From positions 1 to 64,000 of the forward strand of contig NZ_NKXR01000008.1 in NCBI RefSeq assembly GCF_002232035.1: a DNA stretch of 64,000 nt, in the 5' to 3' direction. Every line of letters begins with the position of its first letter. Position 1 is the stretch's first letter. Source of the stretch: Collinsella sp. TF06-26. Its GTDB lineage: Bacteria > Actinomycetota > Coriobacteriia > Coriobacteriales > Coriobacteriaceae. This document shows, in pieces, positions 17,834 through 25,688 of this stretch. The notes under the pieces were generated by a model that was given only the letters and a program-made list of their open reading frames with translations, did not search any database and was not told the DNA's origin. The position numbers and the translations under genes were made by a program.

Positions 17834-17884
17834 CAAAACTTTTCAAAAAAAGTTCTTGCATTTGGGTGGATCATCCCGTATATT
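17834..17884 (+). promoter_or_regulatory. tRNA Gly-Val promoter with A/T palindrome
   Basis: TTGCAT (17856-17861) and TATATT (17879-17884) are 17 bases apart. AACTTTT pairs with AAAAGTT just before the -35 box, in the same arrangement as upstream of tRNA genes at 12117 and 15542. Confidence 0.78.
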
Positions 17885-17896
17885 GAATCCTCGCAG

Positions 17897-17972
17897 GCGG
17901 ACATGGCTCAGTTGGTAGAGCACAACCTTGCCAAGGTTGGGGTCGCGGGTTCGAGCCCCGTTGTCCGCTCCA
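17897..17972 (+). tRNA. tRNA-Gly (GCC), copy 3
   Basis: Identical over 76 bases to the copies at 15542 and 15768. It is followed after three bases by tRNA-Val, so the two are co-transcribed. Confidence 0.97.
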
Positions 17973-17975
17973 TTT

Positions 17976-18050
17976 GGGCGTTTAGCTCAGGGGGAGAGCG
18001 CTTCCCTGACACGGAAGAGGTCAGAAGTTCAAATCTTCTAACGCCCACCA
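17976..18050 (+). tRNA. tRNA-Val (GAC)
   Basis: Acceptor GGGCGTT/AACGCCC pairs. Anticodon stem CTTCC/GGAAG with loop CTGACAC gives anticodon GAC. The T-arm AGAAG-TTCAAAT-CTTCT is followed by an encoded CCA. Confidence 0.97.
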
Positions 18051-18058
18051 AATGTTCG

Positions 18059-18089
18059 CAGCTCAGAGGCATCGCCTCTGGGCTGTTTT
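18059..18089 (+). terminator. terminator after tRNA-Val
   Basis: The stem CAGC(T)CAGAGGC / GCCTCTG(G)GCTG with an ATC loop is followed by TTTTG. Confidence 0.85.
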
Positions 18090-18095
18090 GTTTTG

Positions 18096-18131
18096 GTCGC
18101 CAAATGGGTCGCCAAATACGTCACCAAATTT
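18096..18131 (+). repeat. three 12-base direct repeats after tRNA-Val
   Basis: GTCGCCAAATGG, GTCGCCAAATAC and GTCACCAAATTT follow one another without gaps. They lie just past a tRNA gene, a common integration target, but no integrase or second copy was found in the window. Confidence 0.7.
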
Positions 18132-18456
18132 CGAGTTTTTGATCTTCCGGGATGCTTCTCAGTAGTCATCCGAGGAAACTCTCGTCTTCTCCGTTTGCAT
18201 ACACATATCTTTCAAGGATTCGTGCCGCGGTTGCATGAGGCTCGGCAAGGCACGACCGCAACATGTTGGTCAAGCATAATCTTTTGGATTCTTTTGGCGT
18301 GAGCGGCTTGGTTTTGGTAGGATTTGTCAGCGGCTTGACTAAGGGGGTTTTATAACTGCCATGCAGGTAGCCGTGTTGGTAACGTTTTACCGACTTGTCA
18401 AATACCCCTCATTTTTAATGCGTCTGCAAAATGACTAATTGCTTTGACCTGCTGAA
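18132..18456. other. non-coding stretch between tRNA-Val and nrdD
   Basis: No confident gene. A minus-strand frame stays open for about 78 codons (stop at 18166-18168, reading from about 18400) but lacks a start codon and ribosome-binding site near its beginning. A plus-strand frame at 18093-18302 also lacks support. Base composition is more AT-rich than the neighbouring genes. It could hold a decayed gene or the far upstream region of nrdD. Confidence 0.4.
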
Positions 18457-18472
18457 ACACTATATGTTGTGT
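18457..18472 (+). promoter_or_regulatory. NrdR box upstream of nrdD
   Basis: ACACTATATGTTGTGT differs by one base from the NrdR consensus ACACWATATATWGTGT. NrdR represses ribonucleotide reductase genes. A degenerate second site may lie at 18491-18506. The leader from here to the nrdD start is about 260 bases. Confidence 0.75.
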
Positions 18473-18729
18473 TTGACCTAAAAAAAGAATACAGGATATA
18501 GATGCGTCTTTGTCGTATGATAGATAGCGGACAGAGAACGAAGACCTTAACTGCCTCTTTTGAACGTGTCCTTGAGCCGCTTGATCGGCTTCTGGGAATG
18601 TCCGCATGGAGGCTTATGGTTTATCGAGAACACAGATTGCGCGACGGCGCCGCAAGACAGGGACAGGCCCTGCCGGGCATCGTTTGGCTCTGAAGCGCAA
18701 TGAGACTACGACGCGAAAGAGGCAAGAGG

Positions 18730-20952
18730 ATGAAGATCATCAAGCGCAGCGGCACCGAGGTTGTCTTTGACATCGATAAGATCGTCAATGCCATCCGCGC
18801 CGCCAACTTGGAGGTCGAGGAGAGCTCTCGTCTAACCGACCGCCAGGTGGTTTACGCGGCACAAAACGTCGCCGAGGCATGCGAGAACGCGGGCCACACC
18901 GTTTCGGTCGAGGAGATCCAGGATTTGGTCGAAGACGAGATCATGCGTCTCGACTGCTACGAGGTTGCTCGCCACTACATCATCTATCGCTATGTTCAGA
19001 GCCTGAAGCGCCAGAAGAACACGACCGACGACAAGATTTTGTCGCTGATCGAGTGCAATAACGAAGAGGTCAAGCAGGAGAACTCTAACAAGAACCCGAC
19101 CGTCAATTCCGTCCAGCGCGACTATATGGCCGGCGAGATTTCCAAGGACCTGACTCAGCGCGTGCTGCTGCCCCAGGAGATCGTGGATGCCCACAATGAG
19201 GGGCTGATCCACTTCCACGATTCCGACTACTTTGCCCAGCACATGCATAACTGCGACCTGGTGAACCTGGAGGACATGCTCCAGAACGGCACCGTTATCT
19301 CGGGCACGCTGATTGAGAAGCCGCACAGCTTCTCGACTGCCTGCAACATCGCGACGCAGATTATCGCCCAGGTTGCTTCCTCCCAGTACGGCGGCCAGTC
19401 TATTTCGCTGACCCATCTCGCCCCCTTTGTTGAGGTGAGCCGTCAAAAGATTCGCGGCGAGGTTGCCCGCGAGCTCGAGGAGCTCGGTGTTTCGGCATCT
19501 GCCGAAAAGGTCCGCGAGGTCGTTGAGGACCGTCTGCGTGACGAGATCCGTCGCGGCGTCCAGACGATTCAGTATCAGGTCGTGACCCTTATGACCACAA
19601 ACGGCCAGGCGCCGTTTGTGACGGTCTTTATGTATCTCAACGAGGCTCGCTCAGCGCAGGAGAAGCACGACCTTGCCATGATCGTGGAGGAGACGCTTCG
19701 TCAGCGCTATGAGGGCGTTAAGAACGAAGCCGGTGTGTGGATTACCCCGGCATTCCCCAAGCTTATCTATGTACTCGAGGACGATAACGTTCACGAGAAT
19801 TCCCCGTACTTCTACCTGACCCAGCTGGCTGCCAAGTGCACCGCCAAGCGCATGGTGCCCGACTACATCTCCGAGAAGAAGATGCGCGAGCTCAAGCTGT
19901 CTAAGGGCGAGACCGCCGGCAACGGCGATTGCTACACCTGCATGGGTTGCCGCAGCTTCTTGACGCCCGACCGCTCCGGTAACGGATTTAACAATGTGGC
20001 CAACGCGCTGAACTATGACCCGAACAAGCCCAAGTACTACGGTCGCTTTAACCAGGGCGTTGTGACCATCAACCTGCCCGATGTCGCGCTGAGCTCGCAT
20101 CAGGACATGGACAAGTTCTGGAAAATCTTCGACGAGCGCCTCGAGCTGTGCCACCGCGCCCTGCTGTGCCGTCATGAGCGTCTGATGGGCACGCTTTCGG
20201 ATGCCGCGCCGATTCTTTGGCAGTACGGTGCCCTGGCGCGTCTGAAGAAGGGCGAGACGATCGATAAGCTGCTCGTGGGCGGCTATTCCACCATCAGCCT
20301 GGGGTATGCCGGTCTGTATGAGTGCGTCAAGTACATGACGGGTCACAGCCACACCGAGAAGGAGGGCACGCCGTTTGCCATGGCCGTCATGCAGCGCATG
20401 AACGACAAGTGCGCCGAGTGGAAGGCCGAAAGCGATATCGACTTCTCGCTGTACGGCACCCCGCTTGAGTCGACGACCTACAAGTTCGCCAAGTGCCTGC
20501 AGCGTCGTTTTGGCATTATCCCGGGCGTGACGGACAAGGGCTACATCACCAACAGCTACCACGTCCACGTGTCCGAGGAGATCGACGCATTCGACAAGCT
20601 CAAGTTCGAGGGCATGTTCCAGCAGCTTTCGCCGGGCGGTGCTATCTCCTACGTCGAGGTTCCCAACATGCAGGACAACCTCAAGGCTGTCATTCGCGTG
20701 ATGCAGTACATCTACGACAACATCATGTACGCCGAGCTCAACACCAAGAGCGACTACTGCCAGGTGTGCGGCTACGATGGCGAGATCAAGATTGTCGAGG
20801 ATGACGGCAAGCTGGTGTGGGAGTGCCCCAGCTGCGGCAACCGCGACCAGGAGAAGATGAATGTCGCCCGTCGCACGTGCGGCTACATCGGTACCCAGTT
20901 CTGGAACCAGGGTCGAACCGAGGAGATCCGCGACCGCGTGCTGCATCTCTAA
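18730..20952 (+). CDS. nrdD: anaerobic ribonucleoside-triphosphate reductase (class III)
   Basis: Reduces ribonucleotides to deoxyribonucleotides without oxygen, using a glycyl radical. The 740-residue protein starts with an ATP-cone (KIIKRSGTEVVFDIDKIVNAI), the allosteric site. The C-terminal part has the zinc site CQVCGYDGE and CPSCGNRD, and radical Gly718 in RRTCGYIGTQFWNQGR. The cysteine-containing CYTCMGCRSF sits mid-protein. The ATG at 18730 has AAAGAGG eight bases upstream; another ATG at 18700 is in frame but poorly served. The activase gene lies 426 bases downstream, with inverted repeats between them. A NrdR-like box upstream suggests control by deoxynucleotide levels. Confidence 0.97.
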   Translation: MKIIKRSGTEVVFDIDKIVNAIRAANLEVEESSRLTDRQVVYAAQNVAEACENAGHTVSVEEIQDLVEDEIMRLDCYEVARHYIIYRYVQSLKRQKNTTDDKILSLIECNNEEVKQENSNKNPTVNSVQRDYMAGEISKDLTQRVLLPQEIVDAHNEGLIHFHDSDYFAQHMHNCDLVNLEDMLQNGTVISGTLIEKPHSFSTACNIATQIIAQVASSQYGGQSISLTHLAPFVEVSRQKIRGEVARELEELGVSASAEKVREVVEDRLRDEIRRGVQTIQYQVVTLMTTNGQAPFVTVFMYLNEARSAQEKHDLAMIVEETLRQRYEGVKNEAGVWITPAFPKLIYVLEDDNVHENSPYFYLTQLAAKCTAKRMVPDYISEKKMRELKLSKGETAGNGDCYTCMGCRSFLTPDRSGNGFNNVANALNYDPNKPKYYGRFNQGVVTINLPDVALSSHQDMDKFWKIFDERLELCHRALLCRHERLMGTLSDAAPILWQYGALARLKKGETIDKLLVGGYSTISLGYAGLYECVKYMTGHSHTEKEGTPFAMAVMQRMNDKCAEWKAESDIDFSLYGTPLESTTYKFAKCLQRRFGIIPGVTDKGYITNSYHVHVSEEIDAFDKLKFEGMFQQLSPGGAISYVEVPNMQDNLKAVIRVMQYIYDNIMYAELNTKSDYCQVCGYDGEIKIVEDDGKLVWECPSCGNRDQEKMNVARRTCGYIGTQFWNQGRTEEIRDRVLHL

Positions 20953-20963
20953 TAACCATCCCA

Positions 20964-21101
20964 GGCTGCCCCGTAGCGAGGCCCCGGACCTTTACTCGCT
21001 ATTTCGGACAGTCCTGGCTCACGACGGAGGCGCCACTGGCGCCTCCTGTTCGTGCGGAACTCATATCGAGCAAAGGTCCAGGCCCTCGCTACGGGGCAGC
21101 C
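20964..21101. repeat. nested inverted repeat 3 (nrdD-nrdG gap)
   Basis: Outer arms of 35 bases (20964-20998 and 21067-21101) pair with three mismatches, the first 18 bases perfectly. Inside is a perfect 10-bp stem GGAGGCGCCA-C-TGGCGCCTCC (21026-21046). It starts 11 bases after the nrdD stop. No T tract follows either arm, so a simple terminator does not explain it. Confidence 0.88.
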
Positions 21102-21214
21102 GAGCTGACGTAGCTGAGATGCAGCACACAGCCTGCTCACTCCTCGAAGTTCTTAGCGGAAATGAGTTGACCTGCGACAACGGTCTGCTTGCGATAACGG
21201 TTGAGCTGCAGCAT

Positions 21215-21243
21215 TGTTTTTATTGGACCTCGAACCCTATACT
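21215..21243 (+). promoter_or_regulatory. candidate nrdG promoter
   Basis: TTGTTT and TATACT are separated by about 18 bases, roughly 135 bases before the nrdG start. The transcript would include the inverted repeat at 21279-21364. Confidence 0.45.
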
Positions 21244-21278
21244 CGATGTTCGCTGAGTTCATTGAGTATCGCTCGCGA

Positions 21279-21364
21279 GGGGTCTGGAGTATATCGTCCC
21301 GCCCGCAGTTTCGCAGGCCGAAGGCCGAGAATGTTTGAGGACGGAATGATATACTCCAGACCCC
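21279..21364. repeat. inverted repeat in the nrdG leader
   Basis: Arms of 17 bases are perfectly complementary (21279-21295 with 21348-21364), and GTCC/GGAC just inside can add to the stem. The enclosed 52 bases contain the small stem GGCC-GAA-GGCC. The right arm ends immediately before the AGGAAGG ribosome-binding site of nrdG, so it could affect translation. Confidence 0.85.
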
Positions 21365-21378
21365 CAGGAAGGTTACTT

Positions 21379-21960
21379 ATGAACTACGCGAACATTAAGT
21401 ATTTCGACATTGCTGATGGGGAAGGCGTTCGTACTTCTCTGTTTGTGAGCGGGTGCCGTCGTGGGTGCAAGAATTGCTTTAACTCTGTTGCGTGGGACTT
21501 TGCTGCGGGCGAGCCCTTTGATCGTGCCGTCGAGGACAAGATTATCGAGAGCCTCGATCATCCCTTTATTGACGGCCTGACGATTCTGGGCGGAGAGCCC
21601 ATGGAACCCGAGAACCAGGCGGGGCTCGTTGAGTTTGTCGAGCGTGTTCGTGCCGCTTATCCTGCGGGGTCAGGAAAGACCATTTGGTGTTTTACCGGCG
21701 ACGCGCTCGAGGAGCTTATGCCGGGTGGTCGTCACCATACTGAGGTGACGGACCGTATCCTTGCCTGCCTCGACATGTTGGTGGATGGCCCGTTTGTTCA
21801 GGATCTTTATGATATCTCGTTGCGCTTTAGGGGCTCGAGTAACCAGCGTGTGATCGATATGAACGCTACGCGCGACCGCGCTGTGCGTGAGGGCGTTGCG
21901 CTTTGCGACGCTGTGCAGCTTTGGCGGGACGATCCAGTCTATTCAACCCATACTATGTAG
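21379..21960 (+). CDS. nrdG: anaerobic ribonucleotide reductase activating protein
   Basis: Radical-SAM enzyme that installs the glycyl radical on NrdD. The 193-residue protein has the iron-sulfur motif CX3CX2C (Cys26, Cys30, Cys33 in GCRRGCKNC) and the SAM-binding LGGEPM. The family is usually 150-200 residues. The ATG at 21379 follows GGAAGG. Upstream frame extension to 21214 runs through the inverted repeat and is not coding. Confidence 0.96.
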   Translation: MNYANIKYFDIADGEGVRTSLFVSGCRRGCKNCFNSVAWDFAAGEPFDRAVEDKIIESLDHPFIDGLTILGGEPMEPENQAGLVEFVERVRAAYPAGSGKTIWCFTGDALEELMPGGRHHTEVTDRILACLDMLVDGPFVQDLYDISLRFRGSSNQRVIDMNATRDRAVREGVALCDAVQLWRDDPVYSTHTM

Positions 21961-22026
21961 CTTGTGGTCGATGCCGGAGGGCGTGGTACCATAGCGCGAA
22001 CGTGAAATCGGAAAAGTGAGGCCCAG

Positions 22027-22584
22027 ATGGTCGATCAGGAAAAAGTCGAGGCCGCCATTAAGCTGTTGCTTGAGGGCATAGGCGAGGACCCAACTCGTGA
22101 GGGCCTGCTGGAGACCCCGGCGCGCGTTGCCCGTATGTATGGTGAGATCGCCGGCGGCATGGACCAGAGTGCTGAGGAGCACCTGTCCAAAACCTTTGCC
22201 GTCGCTTCGAACGATTTGGTTATCGAGCGCGACATCACGTTCTACTCGCTGTGCGAACATCATCTGCTGCCGTTTTATGGCAAGGCCGCCATTGGTTATA
22301 TCCCTAACGGTCGGGTGGCTGGGCTTTCCAAGCTCGCCCGCACGGTTGAGGTTTATGCCCGTCGTCTTCAGCTGCAGGAGCAACTGTGTGCACAGGTTGC
22401 CGATGCCCTCATGGACTATCTCGCTCCCCAGGGAGCGATTGTGTTGATGGAGGCCGAGCATATGTGCATGACGATGCGTGGCGTGCAAAAGCCCGGCACC
22501 AAGACCGTGACGCTCGCTCGCCGTGGCGTCTTTGAGACCGATCCCGCGCTCGAGGAGCGTTTCTTTAGGATGCTGGGCCGCTAA
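22027..22584 (+). CDS. folE: GTP cyclohydrolase I
   Basis: Converts GTP to 7,8-dihydroneopterin triphosphate, the first step of folate synthesis. The 185-residue protein has zinc ligands Cys76 and His79 in LCEHHLLPF and Cys147 in EHMCMTMRG, with the family's [16 protein letters not shown]. An AGTGAGG site lies close to the ATG. It leads a folE-HD hydrolase-folB operon; the next gene begins 2 bases after its stop. Confidence 0.97.
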   Translation: MVDQEKVEAAIKLLLEGIGEDPTREGLLETPARVARMYGEIAGGMDQSAEEHLSKTFAVASNDLVIERDITFYSLCEHHLLPFYGKAAIGYIPNGRVAGLSKLARTVEVYARRLQLQEQLCAQVADALMDYLAPQGAIVLMEAEHMCMTMRGVQKPGTKTVTLARRGVFETDPALEERFFRMLGR

Positions 22585-22586
22585 CC

Positions 22587-23168
22587 ATGAGAGTCGTCAA
22601 CGACTTTACATCGAAGACCGATGAGGGGACGTCGCGTCGCGGCTTTATGGCTTCGGGCCTGGCCCCCTTTGGTGCCATGCCTCGCATTGATTACATTTGT
22701 GCCAACGGGCTGTTCCGGCGGCACCTGGGCAACATTGCACGGTTGGAATCGGGGCGCATCTTCTGCCGCCACGGTATTGACCATCTGCTCGATGTCGCTC
22801 GCATTATGTGGATCAAGAATCTCGAGGAACAGCTCGAATTTGACCGCGAGGTCATCTACGCCACGGCACTTCTTCACGATATCGGCAAAGATGAACAGTA
22901 TGAATCGGGTATATCCCATGATGTTGCAAGCGAACGCGTCGCTGATGCGATTCTCGGCGGCATGCCCGATGACGTGGCGTTTGAGCCGGCCGATGCCGCA
23001 GCCATTAAGACGGCCATTCTGGGCCATCGAAAGCTGCGCGTGAACAGCCAACCGCTTGAGCGTCTGCTCTATGCAGCCGACAAAGCGTCGCGTGCCTGCT
23101 TTGCATGCCCCGCGCGCAACGCTTGCAACTGGAGCGATGATAAAAAGAACCTGTCTATTCGCGTGTAG
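22587..23168 (+). CDS. HD-domain phosphohydrolase in the folate operon
   Basis: A 193-residue HD-superfamily metal-dependent phosphohydrolase. Visible ligands are His62 (in RHGIDH), His97-Asp98 (in LLHDIGK), His111 and Asp165 (in AADKAS). Cys171, Cys174 and Cys180 near the C-terminus (CFACPARNAC) could bind another metal. It lies between folE and folB, where the missing step is removal of phosphates from dihydroneopterin triphosphate, so a role there is attractive but unproven. Alternative starts are Met21 or Met31. Other HD proteins act on nucleotides, so the substrate is open. Confidence 0.75.
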   Translation: MRVVNDFTSKTDEGTSRRGFMASGLAPFGAMPRIDYICANGLFRRHLGNIARLESGRIFCRHGIDHLLDVARIMWIKNLEEQLEFDREVIYATALLHDIGKDEQYESGISHDVASERVADAILGGMPDDVAFEPADAAAIKTAILGHRKLRVNSQPLERLLYAADKASRACFACPARNACNWSDDKKNLSIRV

Positions 23169-23211
23169 TTAGTTTGCGCGGTCGGGGTTCTAAACGAAGG
23201 AGACGATCGCG

Positions 23212-23697
23212 TTGAGTAACAAGAAACTGCCCGAGAATGCAACCAAGACCGAAGGCGCCGAGCTCGCCCGCCGTGGAAGGGGCGAAATATCCACCGCAAC
23301 GGCGGTGCCTCACGTGAGCTATGACGATCTGCGCCATGCCGATCGCATTGTCATTGACGGTCTTGAGGTTTTTGCCAACCATGGCGTGTATCCCGAGGAG
23401 AACGCGCTGGGTCAGAAGTTCATCGTTTCTCTGGTGCTCTATGCCGACCTGCGCGCGGCGGGGGAGCACGATAACCTGGACGCTTCGATTGACTACGGCT
23501 CGGTGTGCCACGATGTCGATGGCTATCTGCGCGAGCATACGTTTAAGCTCATCGAGGCGGCAGCCGAGGGGACAGCCCAGATGCTGCTGCGCCGTTATCC
23601 CTCGCTGCTTGGTGTGCGCATAAAGCTCGATAAGCCGTGGGCTCCTGTTGGCCTGCCCCTGGCAAGCTGCGGCGTCGAGATCGAGCGCGTGCGCTAG
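23212..23697 (+). CDS. folB: dihydroneopterin aldolase with N-terminal extension
   Basis: Cleaves dihydroneopterin to 6-hydroxymethyl-dihydropterin and glycolaldehyde. The conserved domain starts near residue 44 (DRIVIDGLEVFANHGVYPEE) and includes the conserved Glu of YPEENALGQKF and the catalytic-region Lys of KLDKPWAP. The 161-residue length exceeds the usual 120 because of a polar 43-residue N-terminus. The TTG at 23212 is chosen for its AAGGAG site nine bases upstream. It ends 6 bases from the stop of the convergent metallopeptidase gene, with no terminator visible. Confidence 0.92.
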   Translation: MSNKKLPENATKTEGAELARRGRGEISTATAVPHVSYDDLRHADRIVIDGLEVFANHGVYPEENALGQKFIVSLVLYADLRAAGEHDNLDASIDYGSVCHDVDGYLREHTFKLIEAAAEGTAQMLLRRYPSLLGVRIKLDKPWAPVGLPLASCGVEIERVR

Positions 23698-23703
23698 TCG
23701 ACG

Positions 23704-24480
23704 CTAGAGCTTGTTGAGGGGTGGCTGCTTGAGCCGCTGAGACAGTGCTCTATTGTTGGGACAGTACGTGTCGAGCAGGGCGTGAAAGCGCTGATTGTGG
23801 CTCGGCTCGAGCAGATGGACGAGCTCGTGGGCGACAACCATGTCGAGGCATTCGACAGGGTAGGCGGCGAGCTCGCGCGCGATGCGAATGGCGCCGGTTT
23901 TGGGTGTGCAGGAGCCCCAACGCGTTTTCATGCTGCGCACGGAGACGCGGGCCACGGTGACGCCCATTGCGATTTCGTACGCGTGCACGATGTCGCGTAG
24001 CGCTGCGGTGACCTCGGACGCGTAGAGCTGGTCGATGTGGGCTTGGAGCTCATCGGACGTTAGGCCGTCGAGGATTGCGTGCCGCTTGGCCTGTGGGCCT
24101 TCGTCCGATTCATCGGTACCCATAAAACTTGCGAAGGTGGCCTGTTTGGGTCGCGGTGCGGGTGATGCAAAGTTGTGATCGAGTGCATCCTGTACCGTGA
24201 TGGGCTTGCCCCAAAGTGCAATGATGGACGAGGGGCTGAGCGGCTCTCGTGCCGTCGCCTGACGTTGCTCGCGCTGGGCAAGTCGGCTGATAATCCAGGC
24301 GCTGTTGCGCTTCACAAACGCTTCGATACGCTCGCGGCTGGCGCCGATCGGTGCGCTGGCGTGGACCTCGCCGCTCGATGTGACGCGTAGGTTGAAGTTC
24401 TTGACGCGCTTTTTGGTAACGACGACGGGGATGGTCGTCCCATCCGGTCGGGATGCGGAAATCGTAAACTGCTGCGTCAA
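23704..24480 (-). CDS. YgjP-type (DUF45) zinc metallopeptidase
   Basis: A 258-residue protein of the YgjP/SprT-like WLM clan. The C-terminal half has MKTRWGSCTPKTGAIRI and zinc-binding HELVHLLEPSHNQRFH, the HExxH plus downstream His arrangement of the family. The N-terminus is the family's beta-rich part (VVTKKRVKNFNLRVTSSGEV). The TTG at 24480 is chosen because GAAGGA lies six bases upstream; an ATG at 24513 sits inside a hairpin stem and lacks such a site. It follows the dipeptidase gene on the same strand, with a hairpin between. The physiological substrate is unknown. Confidence 0.85.
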   Translation of the reverse strand: MTQQFTISASRPDGTTIPVVVTKKRVKNFNLRVTSSGEVHASAPIGASRERIEAFVKRNSAWIISRLAQREQRQATAREPLSPSSIIALWGKPITVQDALDHNFASPAPRPKQATFASFMGTDESDEGPQAKRHAILDGLTSDELQAHIDQLYASEVTAALRDIVHAYEIAMGVTVARVSVRSMKTRWGSCTPKTGAIRIARELAAYPVECLDMVVAHELVHLLEPSHNQRFHALLDTYCPNNRALSQRLKQPPLNKL

Positions 24481-24502
24481 AAGCGGTCCTTCAGATCGGG
24501 GA

Positions 24503-24538
24503 CGGGCCGGCATGTCGACCGTTCGGCATGCCGGCCCG
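24503..24538 (-). terminator. hairpin between dipeptidase and metallopeptidase genes
   Basis: A perfect 12-bp stem (24503-24514 with 24527-24538, CGGGCCGGCATG) and a 12-base loop. No T tract follows on the transcribed strand, so it may be an attenuator or an mRNA-stability stem. Confidence 0.6.
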
Positions 24539-24554
24539 CTCAAGGGATGTGAAA

Positions 24555-25568
24555 TTAATAACGCTCGAAGAAGGCAAGCGCGTTGTCGCTGCAGAGCTTT
24601 TGCATCACGGTCTTGCCAAAATGCTTGGAAAGCATGTTCTGGAACTCGGGCATCTTGCTGGCATCGGAGAGGAAAGCGGGCACCGTGGCGCCGTCCCAGT
24701 CGCCGCCGAGCGCGATGACGTCCTCGCCGCCCAGGTCGAGCCAGTGCTCGATATGCGCCGCCAGCTGGTCGAAGGTGACGTCTGCGGCGGTCTTGTCGGT
24801 TGCGTCGTTGGAAAGGAACTCGCTGCAGTAGTTGAGGCCGACGATGCCACCCATGTCGCGAATGGTGCGGAACTGGTCGTCGGTAAGGTTGCGTTTGGCG
24901 CCGCAAACCGCACGGGAGTTGGAGTGGCTGGCGACGAAGGGACGCGTGGCGCGGGCGGCGACCTCGTCAAAGCACTCATCGTTGAGGTGGGAGACGTCGA
25001 GCACCATGCCGGCGTGCTCCATCTGCGTAAGCGCCTCGATGCCGGCGGCGGTGAGGCCGGCGTGGGTGTCGTGGCCGCTCGCGAGCGGTCCCTGCGCGTT
25101 CCAGCTGAGTGACGACATAAGCACGCCCAGGCTCTTGAGCACCTCGATCAGCGCGGGGTCCTCGGCAAAGAACGTGGCGTTTTCGATGGTGTGGATGCAA
25201 GCGACCTTGCCGTCCTTGAGCGCGGGGCGAATGTCTGCGGCGCTGCGCACGTTGACCATACGGTCGTGGTTGAGCATTGCCTGGCCGCTCATATGCGCCA
25301 TGATCTGCGCCTGGAAACGCGCGGCGTGGGCGGTGGGAATCTCGTCGGGGACAAACGTGGCGAAGCACTGTGCCCACGGCGTGTTGCCGATCTTTGCGAG
25401 CGAGATGGCACAGGCGTTACCCTCGATGAGGTCGAAATCTTGCGGATGCGTTTCGTCGCCGGGGAAATAACCGTCGGTGCCGGCGGTAAAGCGCAGGTCG
25501 AGATCGAGCGTGGCCCAGCCGATTCGGTCGGCAGTGTCGCAGTGTAGGTCAAATACGGGATATGCCAT
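24555..25568 (-). CDS. membrane dipeptidase (peptidase M19)
   Basis: Zinc-dependent dipeptidase of the renal-dipeptidase family, 337 residues. The metal ligands appear in DLHCDT (His9, Asp11), and the catalytic-barrel motifs include DVSHLNDECFDEV, VASHSNSRAVCGAKRNLTD and LGGDWDG. GGAGG lies four bases before the ATG at 25568. No signal peptide is evident, so it probably cleaves imported dipeptides in the cytosol, consistent with the peptide transporters in this window. Confidence 0.93.
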   Translation of the reverse strand: MAYPVFDLHCDTADRIGWATLDLDLRFTAGTDGYFPGDETHPQDFDLIEGNACAISLAKIGNTPWAQCFATFVPDEIPTAHAARFQAQIMAHMSGQAMLNHDRMVNVRSAADIRPALKDGKVACIHTIENATFFAEDPALIEVLKSLGVLMSSLSWNAQGPLASGHDTHAGLTAAGIEALTQMEHAGMVLDVSHLNDECFDEVAARATRPFVASHSNSRAVCGAKRNLTDDQFRTIRDMGGIVGLNYCSEFLSNDATDKTAADVTFDQLAAHIEHWLDLGGEDVIALGGDWDGATVPAFLSDASKMPEFQNMLSKHFGKTVMQKLCSDNALAFFERY

Positions 25569-25688
25569 GGTTCCTCCGGTTGCAGCGTTTCTTTGCAAAC
25601 TGTCATTGAATTGTATGACTAGGGTATAGTTAGCGCCATATGTTCACGGCGGCCCGCGTTGTGCGCCGTCCTTATCACGGAGGTTACC

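Noticed and set aside
15542-18050. Prophage or island at the tRNA clusters
   Set aside because: No integrase, phage gene or direct duplicate of a tRNA 3' end was seen; genes on either side are ordinary metabolism.
18093-18302. 69-codon plus-strand frame after tRNA-Val
   Set aside because: It begins inside the 12-base repeats, has no ribosome-binding site, and overlaps an equally open minus frame, so neither is convincing.
18502-18693. 63-codon frame in the nrdD leader
   Set aside because: Weak ribosome-binding site and no motif. It was kept only as part of the leader description.
20964-21364. CRISPR array in the nrdD-nrdG gap
   Set aside because: The repeats are inverted pairs, not regularly spaced direct repeats, and there are no cas genes.
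24481-24906. N-terminal extension of the metallopeptidase frame across a hairpin into the dipeptidase gene
   Set aside because: The extension is Arg-rich mirror translation. The TTG at 24480 with GAAGGA fits the family start.
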